NCBI GenBank assembly: GCA_900095095.1
Contig: FMBT01000158.1
Span: forward strand, 1-64,000
Length of the DNA stretch: 64,000 nucleotides
Source: Fragilariopsis cylindrus CCMP1102
Taxonomy: Eukaryota > Bacillariophyta > Bacillariophyceae > Bacillariales > Bacillariaceae
Reading direction: 5' to 3'
Shown: positions 21,186-33,274 of the stretch, one piece after another
Layout of the letters: every line of letters begins with the position of its first letter
Numbering within the stretch: position 1 is the stretch's first letter
Notes under the pieces: generated by a model
Database searches by the model: none
Seen by the model: the letters and a program-made list of their open reading frames with translations, nothing else
Told to the model about the DNA's origin: nothing
Position numbers and translations under genes: made by a program

Positions 21186-22205
21186 TTATTTATATATTCT
21201 TTGAGGTAACAAAACACAAGCATGTCTTTCTGTGGGTGAAACATCTAAAACCAATATATGGAGTCTCCAACTATATGCTCCCGGTTGAATATTTGAGATA
21301 ACTGCAGAATCGGGAATTGAAGTTAAGCAAGGATCATCAAACACACCCTCTCCAAAGCTTCCCTTACAAGTAATTGGAAAGCAAAACTCGTCAGATGGTG
21401 ATGATGATGATGATACTTCGTCGTTGCTGCTGCTGCTGCTGCTGCTGTCATTCTTGTAACATTCATCATTGTTAGATCGTTGTTGTTGTTGTTGCAGACT
21501 ATTCTCGTCTACCTCATAAATACTTATTGGCCGTCTTAGTACGTTAGACAGTACAGCTAGTTCTGGTCCTCCACCATATAAACCCCCATCACGTCCCTCC
21601 TTTCTTAATGCAATCAAATAGTCCTCGGTTGTATTTATTGTTGGTTCCTGTGAGACAGCCGATTGTAGTAGTTGGGATGCATCAACAATGTTGTTGATAT
21701 CTGGTCCAATAAATAATTTTCCTGATGGTGCTGATAAAACTTGTGCAACAATTTCTCGTGTTTCTCTAGATAAATTATTCAGCATTTTGTTACTCATACC
21801 TAATCCCGTACTAGTGGCGGCAGCTAGCGCTACCGCTAAAAACATGCAATCTCCATCACCGGGGACATTCCTCATGTAAAGTATTATCTAAAGTAGTTGT
21901 TGATTATCATTGCTCATACTATTACTACTAGGAGCAGCATTAGCAGCAGTGTGTTGCTATCGTTGTTGGGTTCCTCCGTAATTCGGTAACAAAGTATTTG
22001 GAGAAATACATACTCCGTTAGGTGCAAAACAAAAGTTAGAAAAGGGAACAACATTTGTCGTTGTTGGAATCGCTAATGTTGTTGTCGTCGTCGTCGTGAA
22101 AGCCGTTGCTGTTTGAATGATGTTCAATCGACAGCACGTTGTTGTATACAGTATTATCATTGTCATAATCATGATAATGTTGCAACTGCATCCACGCACT
22201 CGCAT
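21186..22205 (-). CDS. OTU-family cysteine protease with plastid-type leader
   Basis: There are two exons, 22205-22014 and 21887-21186. They are joined by a 126-nt intron with a consensus GTATGT donor (phase 0), giving 297 residues. Residues 1-25 are a hydrophobic signal peptide and ATAF at 33-36 is a diatom plastid-import motif. The OTU catalytic loop is GDGDCMF (Asp75, Cys78). GGGPELAVLSNVLRRPISIYE is the typical central helix-strand of the fold. His286 in ERHACVLL is the expected catalytic His. A Gln/Ser/Asp-rich insertion separates them. OTU enzymes cleave ubiquitin from substrates. With this leader, a role at the plastid's outer compartments, where diatoms keep a symbiont-derived ubiquitin-dependent import machinery (SELMA), is an attractive inference. 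Confidence is high for OTU and moderate for location. Confidence 0.82.
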
Positions 22206-23039
22206 TCTTCTTCTAATAATTAACGTTCTTGTTTGTGTTTGGGGTTTCTTCTTCCTTTTATCCCGTCTTCCATATATCTATCGTACACTTTGAGATTGAT
22301 TCTATTAGACTGTTCGTATTCAGCAGTATTCAATGCGAGCTTATTGTAGGATCCTAAGCAATGATTTCTTTTTTTATTGTGTCATCTCGCCAGAGTCAGA
22401 TACAGTACTCGCTCGATCTAAATACTACTGGTAATAGTAGATGTGAGATGTCTGATGTCAGATTTTCTTTATGCTTTGAATAATGTTTTTATTGTGGGAG
22501 AGTAATTTAATTTGATGATCTTTGGGGTAGGGTCAATTCGACTGGTTCGTTCGATTCGGGGGATGGAGAGAGGAAGGGGAATAATTTTCTCGTTCAGTAC
22601 ACTTAAAACCTGATCTCGTATCGCATCAGAAAGATAAAATGCTCTTGTTGGTTTTAATCCTTTTACGAAAATTGAAAGAACTAAAGCCACATGCACGTGT
22701 GTGTATTCGGATAAAACCAATTAAGGCAAGTCAACTCGTGATGTGGAGGTGGTGATGGTTTTTCGAGCTATATAATGTAACTCGAAACTTTTGCAAGCAC
22801 CGAAACCGAGTATATATTGATATAATCATCAAACGACAACCATTATGAGATGATGTGTTGGTTTCAACTATACGTATATACCAATGCATTCAATTGATTG
22901 AGGAGATAAAATCAAGAAGGAAATGCCATACCGCCGAATTTCGAAACAGAATAAATATCCTCATAAAAAATAAATTGAGTTTTTCCAAAACACTAACAGA
23001 GAAATATTACCAATAATTACATCCCAAGTCATCATCACC
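22206..23039. other. Divergent intergenic region
   Basis: Apart from the doubtful small frame at 22469-22720, nothing is seen. It contains the upstream regions of the OTU gene (-) and the silaffin-like gene (+). Confidence 0.4.
22469..22720 (-). CDS. Hypothetical small protein (83 aa)
   Basis: This is an 83-residue frame with a short hydrophobic start (VHVALVLSIFVKGL) and a Pro/Ile-rich second half ending IKTLFKA. There is no recognised motif and no clear introns. The composition is plausible for a real small protein and there is no competing gene, but nothing else supports it. Confidence 0.25.
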   Translation of the reverse strand: MVLSEYTHVHVALVLSIFVKGLKPTRAFYLSDAIRDQVLSVLNEKIIPLPLSIPRIERTSRIDPTPKIIKLNYSPTIKTLFKA

Positions 23040-24751
23040 ATGAAGATCATCCTCCCAAGTATCGTTATTTCTGTAGCTCTCACTGCTACCACCACTGCTG
23101 CTTATAGCACCTTCGGATCTACCTATGTTGTCACTGAAAGTAGTGGTGTTACTGCCACTACTATGCGTTATCTTAAGAGCGGAAAGGATTCCAGGAATGT
23201 ATCTAAGGACTCGAATATTTCCAAGCTTGGGAAATCCGACAAGCAATCCAGGAAGTTTATCATCGATCCTCAGGATGAAATTGACGACGACGACGACGAC
23301 GACGATGGCATCGACATTCTTCTGCCGCACTTTTACATGCCACCAATGTCACCCAGTTCGCATCCCGTGACTTTGGGAACTTCCTCGCCTACTACCTCCA
23401 TGACCGAACAGTTTCACGAAACTCTCGCACCCAAGTCTGTCAAGAGTAAATCGACAAGGAAAAAGGACGTTGGTAGTGAACCCAAGTCGATGAAGAGCAA
23501 ATCGAAATCAATGAAGAAGGAGACTTCCTCGCCAACTACCTCCGCGACCGAACACTTTCACAAAACTCTCGAACCCAAGTCTACCAGGAGTAAATCGACC
23601 AAGAAAAATGACGTTGACAGTAAACCCAAGTCGATGAAGAGCAAGTCGAAATCGGCGACAAAGGACGAGGACGAACCTAAGTCGTTGAAGAGCAAATCGA
23701 AATCGAAATTAACGAAGGACGATATTGAGCCCAGAAGTAAAAGCAAATCTGTCAAATCGAAGGATGAGAAGTCTGAAAATGGTTTAAGTAAAAAGAGCAA
23801 AAAGTCTAAAAAGAATTCGGAGGCACCTAGCGGCCAACCTAGTATGAAAGCTTCGAAAACTCCTTCGTCAGGACCTTCCGGTGTTCCCAGCGAAGGTCCA
23901 TCTGCCAATCCATCTACCAGTCCATCTGTCAGTCCATCTGCTAGTCCATCTGCCAGTCCGTCTGCCAGTCCGTCTACCAGTCCAAGTGGAGCTCCCAGTC
24001 TTGAACCAAGTGCTACTCCTAGCTCTCATCCGAGTCTTGGTCCGAGTGGTGCGCCTAGTTCCATCCCGAGTGCCGTTCCTAGTTTGGAACCGAGTACTAC
24101 ACCCAGTAATGTACCCAGTTCCATTCCAAGTCTCAAGCCAAGTCTTTCACCTAGCGCAGCGCCAAGTCTTCCACCGAGTGGTGCACCAAGTGATGTTCCC
24201 AGTTTCGATCCGAGTGGTACACCAAGTTCCATCCCGAGTTCTGCTCCTAGCTCGGAACCAAGCTCATTGCCAAGTATTGTACCTAGCTCTAGTCCATCCT
24301 CAGCCCCTTCAACGGCACCCAGTGAGGCTCCATCTACAATGCCGAGCGGAATTCCGTCCTCGGAACCGAGTACGTTGCCCAGTTCTGTACCTAGTTATTC
24401 TCCGTCATTGAGACCCTCCAGTGGACCATCGTCGATTCCTTCTGTTGAGCCTAGTACGATCCCATCTATTAGTCCAACCATTGTGATCAGTCAAAGTGGT
24501 GCTGCGGCAAGCGCAGGATTGATTGGAGCTGCCATGGCTGTATTAGCGCTACTCATTGGAGGGGTTTTATGTTCCAATTCGGGAGAAGAAATGACAGGGA
24601 GGAGTTCGATGACGATGATGATATCGATGTGGATACTGATTCCCTTCCTATTGATGGAGCAGATGACGACGGCGCTCCAGCGTTCGGTGTCCCTTGCTTC
24701 AATTGGGGAGGGCTTGATCGTGGTCACAGAATGAAGGGCGAAGTCATATAA
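23040..24751 (+). CDS. Silaffin-like secreted protein with Pro-Ser-x-x repeat and membrane anchor
   Basis: An N-terminal signal peptide (residues about 1-21, ending TTTAA) leads to an acidic patch. Two related blocks of PTTS(M/A)TE(Q/H)FH(E/K)TL(A/E)PKS followed by Lys/Ser clusters (KSKSMK, KSMKSKSKS) come next. A long proline-serine array (PSxxPS, roughly residues 270-480) leads to one membrane helix (GLIGAAMAVLALLIGGV). The Lys/Ser clusters resemble the silica-targeting lysine clusters of silaffins. Pro-Ser-x-x arrays are common in diatom wall or surface proteins. As written, the frame ends at 24734 with an odd Met-rich tail. One T added in the T-run near 24566 switches to an acidic tail (REEFDDDDDIDVDTD ... 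GEVI) ending at 24751, which is far more natural for a cytosolic tail. Confidence 0.75.
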
Positions 24752-25293
24752 AGTCGACGAATAATACAACCATTCAATATTGTGTAGAATGTAAGATCGA
24801 ATATCTGCATTACGAACTCCGAAAGGAGGTAGGATTTCGATCTAGTTGAAAGATTTTATAGAGTCAATAATTACGTTATAAAAGAAGATATTTTAAAGCT
24901 ATCGATACTTTCCTATTGTAGATTATTATTCTTTTTGTAGACTTACCTATAAATAATAAAATGCGAATATATACCTTGGTGGTATCTTCTTTTTTGAACC
25001 TTTACGTCTTCATATACTCTTCATCCTGTGGTTTTCACTGCACCTTATTGTTCTCCCTGCTAGTGATGACAGGAACAATCCTCCTTCTCAAAAAAGCATT
25101 CATACTATCCACGCAAATGGCCCAAGTCAGTCTACCCCTACTATGATATTTTTACAGCTTGCTTTCTGCAACTTATACAATAGTTATTCTAGCTTTACAA
25201 ATAATATAGCAACACAATCACTGTAACAGTTGTACATTATATTACTACTAGAGAAGATAATTGTATCCCATAAGTCAATAAAATTATCTACTT
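24752..25293. other. Intergenic, convergent 3' ends
   Basis: A 61-codon hydrophobic frame at 24961-25146 has no support. No other feature is seen. Confidence 0.4.
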
Positions 25294-27012
25294 CTATATA
25301 GATCCTACGTTGTTTGAATTATTGATTAAAACGACTTTCCCAGCTGTCTTTCCTCCTTTTAACTTTTCCATTGCATCTACGGCCTCGTTCCGAAAATCAA
25401 ATGTGTCTCCTATAAGAGGTGGAGATACTAAATCTAAAGTCATATCCTCATCGATGTTACTATTAATATCTTCAGTAACAGGAGCATTCACATTTCGACC
25501 ACTCAAGCAGGAAATACATTCATTTAATTCTTTCCGTAGTTGTATTGTTCGTTCGGTCAAGAAAATCAAATTGAATCCAGATAGTCGTATATTACGTGAT
25601 ACTAGATCGCCAGGATCAATCTTTGGTCTTGTAATATATCGATAAATCAAACGGATTATATTGAATCCACCCCGTCCAGGTGTTGAATATGACGACGAAC
25701 CAAATGTTACATTGTACCACCATCATTTAATGAATCAAAACTTGAACGGAAGTATTCTCCTCCAAGTGATTCCATTACAATATCAGCACCGTATCCACGT
25801 TTCGACATTTCTAGTAAATCTAAAGGAGCATCATCATCATCATCGCAGGCACGGAGAGGAGGAGGAGGATGTGTGACGTTAGCAGTTGTTGTTGCTGTTG
25901 TTGAAGAATGCATTTCTTTTAATTTTTGTGCTAATCTGTATCTAAAATCTCGTTCTTTTCCACGGATCATAACAGTAGAATCTGATGATATATGTTTGAT
26001 TCGATTGTAAAAGAACTGTTCCTTGTTTTTATCACCAATGATTCCAAGTACTATCGCCCCACGACGAGCTGCAATTTCACTAGCCCATAATCCTACTCCT
26101 CCAGCAGCACTATGTACAATAACTATAAATGGTCTATCATTAGTGTTATTGGTATTCTCCGTACTCGTAAGTAGTGGCATACGACCAATTTCAACAAGAC
26201 CATGCCATGCTGTTAGTGCTTGTACAATGAAGCCTGCACCCTGTGCATAGCTCCAATGATCAGGTAAAGGAAGTAAATATGTAGGTGGGACACTAACAAT
26301 GTCCGCATATGCACCAAATCTTGTGAAACCACATACACGATCATATCTTTGATACGTCCCCGTTGGATCAGTAATGATTGTACCTGAAAATTCCAAACCT
26401 GGAATAAAACTACTATCATTATGTTGCCTTTGTCGTTATTGTTGTTATCCCGTTTTTGTTTTGTTGTTTGTTGTCTTGCAATATTAGCAGCAGAGTAAAG
26501 TCCTAATACAGTGAATATATCTGCGAAATTCAACCCTATTGCTTTCGTTGCGATCTTTACATTGTCATCATCATTCTCATCATTATTATCACATCATTCT
26601 TTTGATTAACGTTAAAAGCTTTACGTGCAGTAGTTTGATGTTGCTTGAGAAGTTTCAATCGATCTAATCGTCCAAACTTGATCCCTTCCGGAATCATCCA
26701 AGCTTTTGGTGGTTCTGCTGCTGGTAGTAGTACGTCACAGTCTTGTTCGATATCAGTATCAATAATACCATTTGCTTTTGCTTTTGCTTTCGCTGTCGAC
26801 AGTCCTAATATTGATAAGTTGGATGGCGCGAATGCATCTGAGTATTCAAATATGGGTGGTATTAGAATGGAGTACGTGTATGTGTAGTAGCAACAAACTG
26901 TTGCTAGTATCCTGACTACTACACGTATGAACTTTGTGTGGTTTTGTCGTTCGTTTGCCATGGTCTTGTGTTGATTTAATTGTGCGATTGTGCTGCGTGT
27001 GGTACTGAACAC
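25294..27012 (-). CDS. Plastid-targeted MDR-family quinone oxidoreductase-like protein
   Basis: This is a zinc-free medium-chain dehydrogenase/reductase of the quinone-oxidoreductase type. The N-terminus is a signal peptide followed by SDAFAPS, a near-perfect plastid cleavage motif. Next come AWMIPEGIKFGRLDRLKLL, then KATKAIGLNFADIFTVLGLY-type catalytic-domain sequence and PGLEFSGTI. Then follow DRVCGFTRFGAYADIVSVP, the helix AQGAGFIVQALTAWHGL, and the NAD(P)-binding Rossmann loop SAAGGVGLWASEIA. The end is GGKTAGKVVLI. An Asp/Pro/Thr-rich insertion interrupts the nucleotide domain. The frame is broken by three single-base losses, near 26590, 26432 and 25710, each repaired by one inserted base. 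A second Met at 26961 may be the real start. Expected role: NADPH-dependent reduction of quinones or enals in the plastid. Confidence 0.78.
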
Positions 27013-27331
27013 TGTACGCTGTACACTGCATATATGCGTATTAATGTGGATTGATGGATGATGGATGTCAAGATCTTTCCATCGAATCTTTTTGTGTCAG
27101 TTCAATTCGAACCGATCTTAAAATGAAATAATTCGTCCGTCCGTCAACCAAAGTGTGATCGATGACTCAAGTGTTGAGAGGATTGAAGGATCGATTATTG
27201 TTGCTGATTCACAAAGCGCATCCGATATACGAATAATCATTTCAACTCATCATCAATAACGAACACTTACTGTCTACCACAATCTATTCCGACTTCTTCA
27301 CGTAGAGTATCATACATAGAGTACTTGTAGC

Positions 27332-28631
27332 ATGACTATTTACTTTCGCGATGTTCTGTCATTTTTACTCCTACTCACTGTTGTAACTCGACAAGGAGGA
27401 GCGCTACGATCCGGCGATCACAGAACGTCATCAATCGGCAGGAATGCGAAAGTTGTTACTCCCAAAAATCGTAGAGATTTTCTCCGTGATGTCACAGCAA
27501 CTACGGCTGCGGTAATAGCGACGACAACTGGTACTAGACCACCCGCTGCTGGAGCTGTTAGTCCAATAGCAGCTGATGCTGCTGTCGCCGCAATGAAATT
27601 CCGAACGTCCCTACCACCAATAGGATTAGGATGCTGGGCGTGGGGTGACGCCCTGTTTTGGGGGTACAATCCAAGTCAAGACAATGATCTAAACGAGGTT
27701 TTTGACTATGTGATTTCTCAGACATCATCAAAAGATGATTCTTCATCGTCGTTACCATCGTCAGTCTTGTTCGATACTGCTGAACTGTATGGCCTCGGAC
27801 GTTCGGAGAGTCTGATAGGTGATTTCGGAAAAAATCTTTCCAGTGAAACAAAGGATAAGATGGTTGTGGCGACCAAATTTGCTCCATTACCTTTTCGAAC
27901 CAAACCAGAAAATGTCGTCAAGGCATGTGAAGGTTCCCTAAAACGACTCGGTAACAATAGACCTATTGACTTGTATCAGATACATTTCCCTAATGTATAC
28001 GCAAACGAAGAATATTGGGACGGCTTAGCACAAGCATATGAAAAGGGTATTGTTAGGAATGTTGGAGTTTCAAATTACGGCGTGGATGCACTTCGAGCAT
28101 GTCATAGTGCATTGGCAAAACGTGGTATACCATTGGTTTCGAATCAAATACAATACAATTACTCTACCGCTTTCCGGAACAAAACGGACTATTACAAGCC
28201 TGCAAAGAATTGGACGTTCAAGTTCTTTCCTATAGTCCGATGGCGCTCGGTCTACTTGCTGGTAAGTACAGAACAGTTGATAGTTTACAGCAGATTGCTG
28301 GGCCCCGAAAGAAAATCTTTAAAGATACAGTTGAAGATCCAAAGTTTCAAAATTTGCTGAAATTATGGAGCAAATTTCTTCTAACCATGGAGAGAAATCA
28401 AATATTGCTCAGGTAGCTATCAACTGGTGTCGTGCTAAAGGAACAATCCCGATTCCTGGTGCTCGAAACTTACGTCAAGTAAAGTCTAACTATGCAGCAC
28501 TTAATTGGAAATTAAGCACTGAAGATATTGCTCTTTTGGATGAAGCAGCTTCATTTTCCTATATTTCACCAGACACTGCTCCATTCCCTCGTAAAGACAA
28601 GGATACAGGTTTGGTCATGTTTGACTCATAA
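27332..28631 (+). CDS. Aldo/keto reductase with Tat-like leader
   Basis: The leader (residues 1-25) is a signal peptide. A second segment starts with a twin Arg (NRRDFL, residues 46-51) and runs into an Ala/Thr-rich hydrophobic stretch, as in thylakoid-lumen or plastid substrates. The catalytic domain starts at about residue 90 (LPPIGLGCWAWGD). The AKR tetrad is present: Asp148 and Tyr153 (FDTAELYG), Lys182 (VVATKFAP) and His218 (LYQIHFP). Later family blocks are VGVSNYG, LVSNQIQYN, LSYSPMALGLLAGKY and the cofactor-binding GTIPIPGARN. Single-base losses near 28198 and 28362 break the frame. With one base each the reading continues to the stop at 28629-28631. It would use NADPH to reduce an aldehyde or ketone. 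The substrate is unknown. Confidence 0.82.
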
Positions 28632-30407
28632 TAATAATCAATAATTACTGTACAAAAGATATGATAGACTATAGTAACAATAATACCACAATACACTAAC
28701 CTCAACTTTTTCAACCTTATAGATGGCTAGATAGATAACAGGTAAATATATAACTAGTTAGCATAAAAATAAAGTCTACCGAAAAATTTCAACGCTTTGA
28801 TAGTAAGACTACTTTGTAAACTAGATTTGGCAGATGCCTACATATTTAGAGCAAAGTTATTTTTTCTAATATCACAAACAAAACTTGTATTCACTCCAGA
28901 AGGAGTGAGATGAAGCGAGAGTGATTAAAAATAGAAGAAAGACAAAGTTCCAAGTCAAAATTAGTGCTATTTTGAACAGATCCGTAAATATTTTACTGCG
29001 GCTGGTTCTAACCTGATATATTTTAAGCTATTGCACCAGGCACAGCAGCACGAGGAAATGCACCATCAGTGAGCTCAGAGGCTGCCAAACATTGGTTGAG
29101 GTGCCAATGTTGGAATAGTATAAGATATATATTTGGGATTCTCTTTTCCCAGTGTTGTCTGAAAGGTTCTGAACGCACCATTGTAATCACTATAAATGTA
29201 GTCTAATTTGCTTTTAACTTGTTCCTTATCTTAAAGTATGGTTAATATTAGTACACTGGTACAGATCTAGATCCTGGTTACTGTTCTGGGTTACTAATAG
29301 ACTGAAACTCAACGCTTCAGGCTTATTCAACAAACTCAATTAGCTCATTCAACTAACTCGATTAGTACTCACAAATACAACTCAAACAAGTGCCAGCTGG
29401 CTGGATCCCAAGACCAAAACAGGCCCACACTACTCCAACACTTGATGTTCAATTTTCAAAGTACAAGCACTGTCCCCACTGGTAAAAGCCCAGGTGTAGT
29501 TGTATATTAGGCAAACAACTTATCAACCAACCTCACAACTAGAATGTAATAGCAATCTACTCACCCAAAAGGGAAAGCAGCACAGATAGTGTAGCAACAG
29601 ATATAATCTAGATGGAGAGGAAAAGTGAGAAGATCAATCGATACATCCCTTAAGATGTTGGTCAATATCTAGCTAGAATCCCAGCCGTGTCTAGTCTATC
29701 CCCTAACATGAGGGAGATTGAATCCTGGATCACACAACAACATACATGTCATGTGTGTACAGTAGAACCATCTTTGTAGCAGAGGTGCCACGTGTGTTTA
29801 AGATTAAGGTTCAGGTTGTTTTGGATGGCCTCCACGCGCAAGCTGTAAACAACATAATGAGAAGAATGATGTCACAACGACACAAAAAAAATGAGTCACA
29901 ATCAATCGATACGTTGACCATTGTGTAGTAAGTAAGTATGTTACTGACCACATCTATATTGAATACTGCTCTAATTAATAAATACAACAACAGAAGTATT
30001 GGCATAAAATAGTGCTAAAAAAGAATAGAAAATGGGGGAACATTGTGGGGTTTTATTTGGTGACTGCTGTGTTCTTTTCTGTGTAGATACAACTGTAGAC
30101 AGACAGATTCTTAATTTTTACATATACCAGCAAGAGAGAAAAGAATTACATATACCAGAAAATAATTTTTTCATTATATTATCTTACTATTACATTAGTT
30201 GTTAGGCGGGTTGACTGTTGACTCTTCTGTCTTTCTAAGACATTGAGGAGCGGCGCGGCAGCTTTGAAATAACAAAAGTTATATACATTATTAGTTGTTA
30301 GTTGTTATTTGTAATCTGATGTAATGATGTAATGTAATGTAATAGTTTATCTTATTTCTGTTCGCAAATTTTTGTTAAGTAGGTACCACACCTCCAGTAA
30401 ATACACT

Positions 30408-30437
30408 GTAGTAGTAGTAGTAGTAGTAGTAGTAGTA
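30408..30437. repeat. Trinucleotide microsatellite (GTA)n
   Basis: About ten uninterrupted GTA units. Confidence 0.9.
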
Positions 30438-30642
30438 AAACAACATCCAAGATACATTATTGATGATTTGTCTTGTAGTACTGCAAGCAACATCACAATG
30501 AAGAGGTATAAAACCATTACACTTCCTAGTTACTAAAACAAACAGAAATTAATAAGATGAATCATAACTATGGCTAGGAAGAGTTGTGCAATGTAGTGTG
30601 ACATGTCTATACTTTTTCATGGTGATACTATTTGCAGGAGGA

Positions 30643-30655
30643 GGGGGGGGGGGGG
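30643..30655. repeat. Homopolymer G tract
   Basis: Thirteen consecutive G. Length is uncertain in any long-read assembly. Confidence 0.85.
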
Positions 30656-31207
30656 CATTTGTCTCCATGCTAACTTGTGCTTAATGTTTTTGAAATATCA
30701 ACTGGACTCTGCCGCTGATACGATCAGTATAGTTGTAACAGAGAAATGGTTATTGCCTTTTCTTCTATTATATGGAGTTGTTACCTTTCCTTCCATTATG
30801 GAGATTATGGTGGAATTAATTTGACTAATATTTTGAGTAGAGTTATGAGAATCATCTAATTTTCCATTCTACACGATTCCTTCGCATCGATTCGCATTCT
30901 TTCTCTCGTCCCATAATTAAAAGAGGTAAAGGATAGAAAAGGCGAAGAACTATATTATCAATTTAGATTTTTTTCCTAAACTTCGACCGCTTACATAATT
31001 CTACGATTGAAATTGCACAGCTTTTATAATATCAAATACAGTACATCAGTGGTACACAAAAAGTCCACACACAATAAACGACGACACAAGATTCTCACGA
31101 ATCAAATACTTTTCACTTCACAACTTTTGATCGATCACTATCATAATACATAAAAGCAGTTCAAAAAACTAAACAAGACCAGCACATAACAATCAGGAAG
31201 AACGAAA

Positions 31208-32629
31208 ATGACGGCTACAGGCGAAGTGAGTTCGAATTCTGTTCGAGTGATAATTTTTAGTTAACATCATCATGTCGTCGTCGATATCTGTACTTTATCA
31301 CGAAGATCACAATGGTCATCACTTTATATCGAGAATTTCACATCCACTCACGCTTACTGTACTATTTTTCCTTTGTATTCATATTATATTTCATATTATT
31401 ACCGAATGATTATATTGATAGACCAAGTATAATAAAGGGAAGGAAGCCTTCGATGCTGGTGAATGGGAAAAGTCCGTCGAATTCTTGTCGGAAGCACTAA
31501 ATGAGGGAGATATCTATACAATCTTAGCGACCCGTGCTCAAGCCAACATCAATCAAAATAAATGGAAGGACGCATTGAAGGATGCTCAAGCTATGACAGC
31601 AATCGAACCGAGTAAAAGTCGAGGTTATCTATTGCAAGCTAAGATATTACATACCCTTAACAAGTATATTTCCGAGATGGAAGCCTATCAAGATGGACTT
31701 CATTCAGTTGATGCTGAAAAGGACGACCATTATGATTTATTAGAACAAGGCCTACAGGATGCAAAAAAGATTGCAAAATCGATTCTAAATGATCCACGAA
31801 TGATGGAATTATTTGTTTTGTTCGATAAGAATAAACGTCGACTGTTGATTTTAAGGATGTTGCAATCGGACTGTACCAACTCACTGATAACATGCAGGAT
31901 GCTCAACGACAGGCTGCGGTATTGTTGTTGATGATGGACAAAGATGATAAGCGGACATTAATATATGAAAAATTTGCGAAACTAATAATGGCAATGACAG
32001 CAATTTCTGGGATGGGGTTTGATGTTATGTTCGAAGAACTAAAGACGCATTAAAGAGTGAAAAGCCTGTACCGGAAGAATTTTTAAATGAACTTAGTGAC
32101 ACAACAAGAATTAGACGCTGCACGGAACAGCATCGAAAAAAAGGAGGTAGAAAAGAAAACATTAGATGCATTATCGTACAATCGAACATCAAAACTTTTT
32201 GAACAATGGGATACAGATAAAAGTGGAACAATTGATTTTCAGGAATTGTTGATAGGATTACGAAAATATCAACGGGCCGTTACGACCAATTCGTATACAA
32301 ATTCTACCAACAATGACGTCGAAAAGAATGCATTGATGGTAATGGGTCACGATGCTGATTCGAATCAAGAGTTAGACAAGGAAGAGTTTGCATATGCGAT
32401 GTCACAGTATGCTGCTTTGATTCATGTTGACTTACATGAATTGATTGATTTTATGTGTGCGGTTGCATCACGATCCGAAGCCACAGAATACGAGGCTATG
32501 TATTCTGATGCAACGTCAACAAATTACAGTTCGTGGACGAAACATAAACATCATCCATCTATTTCTGGTTTGGGTACTATTGTGGACATGTGCGAAGAAG
32601 GAGAAGAAGAGGAGGAAGAAGAAGAGTAA
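31208..32629 (+). CDS. TPR and EF-hand protein
   Basis: Exon 1 is only 31208-31225 (MTATGE, then a GTGAGT donor). A 196-nt intron ends at 31421 and exon 2 continues in phase 0 from 31422. The first 130 residues are TPR-like helices (KGKEAFDAGEWEKSVEFLSEAL, LATRAQANINQNKWKDALKDA). EF-hand-type calcium loops follow: a degenerate FDKNK...VDFKDV, a canonical loop DTDKSGTIDFQE at about 32213-32248, and DADSNQELDKEEF. The C-terminus is a run of Glu. Single-base problems near 31835 (loss), 32045 (loss) and 32098 (gain of one or loss of two) interrupt the frame. It is likely a calcium-responsive adaptor in the cytosol. No close family name is recognised. Confidence 0.68.
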
Positions 32630-33274
32630 GATGAATATGATATAAAACACATATAGAAGACGTATCAAATGCAGGTGTAGATAAATAGATGGGTGGATTT
32701 TTGCGTTGCTTGGGTGATGCTGTCGAAAAGTATTTTGGGTTCGAAATGCCAATGGTGTGGTTTCTGAAAGATGAAAGGAATAGAACAATATTAAAAATTG
32801 AATGATATAATAAATAAGTGGACAAATATTTCGATGATTTTGGAAATCATGTCTTGTCTACATCTAGGATATCATAGTCTACTATGCTAGAGCAGGCGTT
32901 GACATTTATAGAATTGTATTGTGCAGGCGTTGATATTCTGTAGAATTGTATTGTGAGAGAAATTTTGTTTATCTTATATTGTTTTAAAATCAGTACTTTA
33001 GAACTTACATTAGTAATTATCGTGAGTAGTTGTGATAGACGCCCAAACGATATTGTACAACAACATATGGAAGATAAGTACATTCTTCCTAATTACAAAT
33101 TACGCATACTATTATCCAAACATCATGCACGAAATATCTGTATTGATTATGTATAGGATTAATCATCATGTGTCTGCTCAATACTAACATTTGATTTAAA
33201 TTTATAAAAAATAGAATTGAAGTATTCAATATTGTTATTATTTTTATTACTATAACTATATATCACTTTTACTA
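32630..33274. other. Intergenic, convergent 3' ends
   Basis: AT-rich sequence. It contains a short direct repeat (GCAGGCGTTGA around 32891 and 32926). No gene is seen. Confidence 0.4.

Larger units (their letters stand above)
28632..31207. other. Long intergenic region, no gene seen
   Basis: About 2.6 kb holds only short frames. It contains a GTA trinucleotide repeat at 30408-30437 and a run of 13 G at 30643-30655. I found no tRNA, no inverted repeat of note and no remnant of a protein family. Confidence 0.5.

Noticed and set aside
23881-24411. 176-codon + frame and 68-codon - frame across the Pro-Ser array
   Set aside because: Periodic composition follows directly from the repeat; both are out of frame with the signal-bearing protein.
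29690-29740. B-box-like GATTGAATCC, possible tRNA or SINE
   Set aside because: No A-box at the right distance and no paired acceptor stem.
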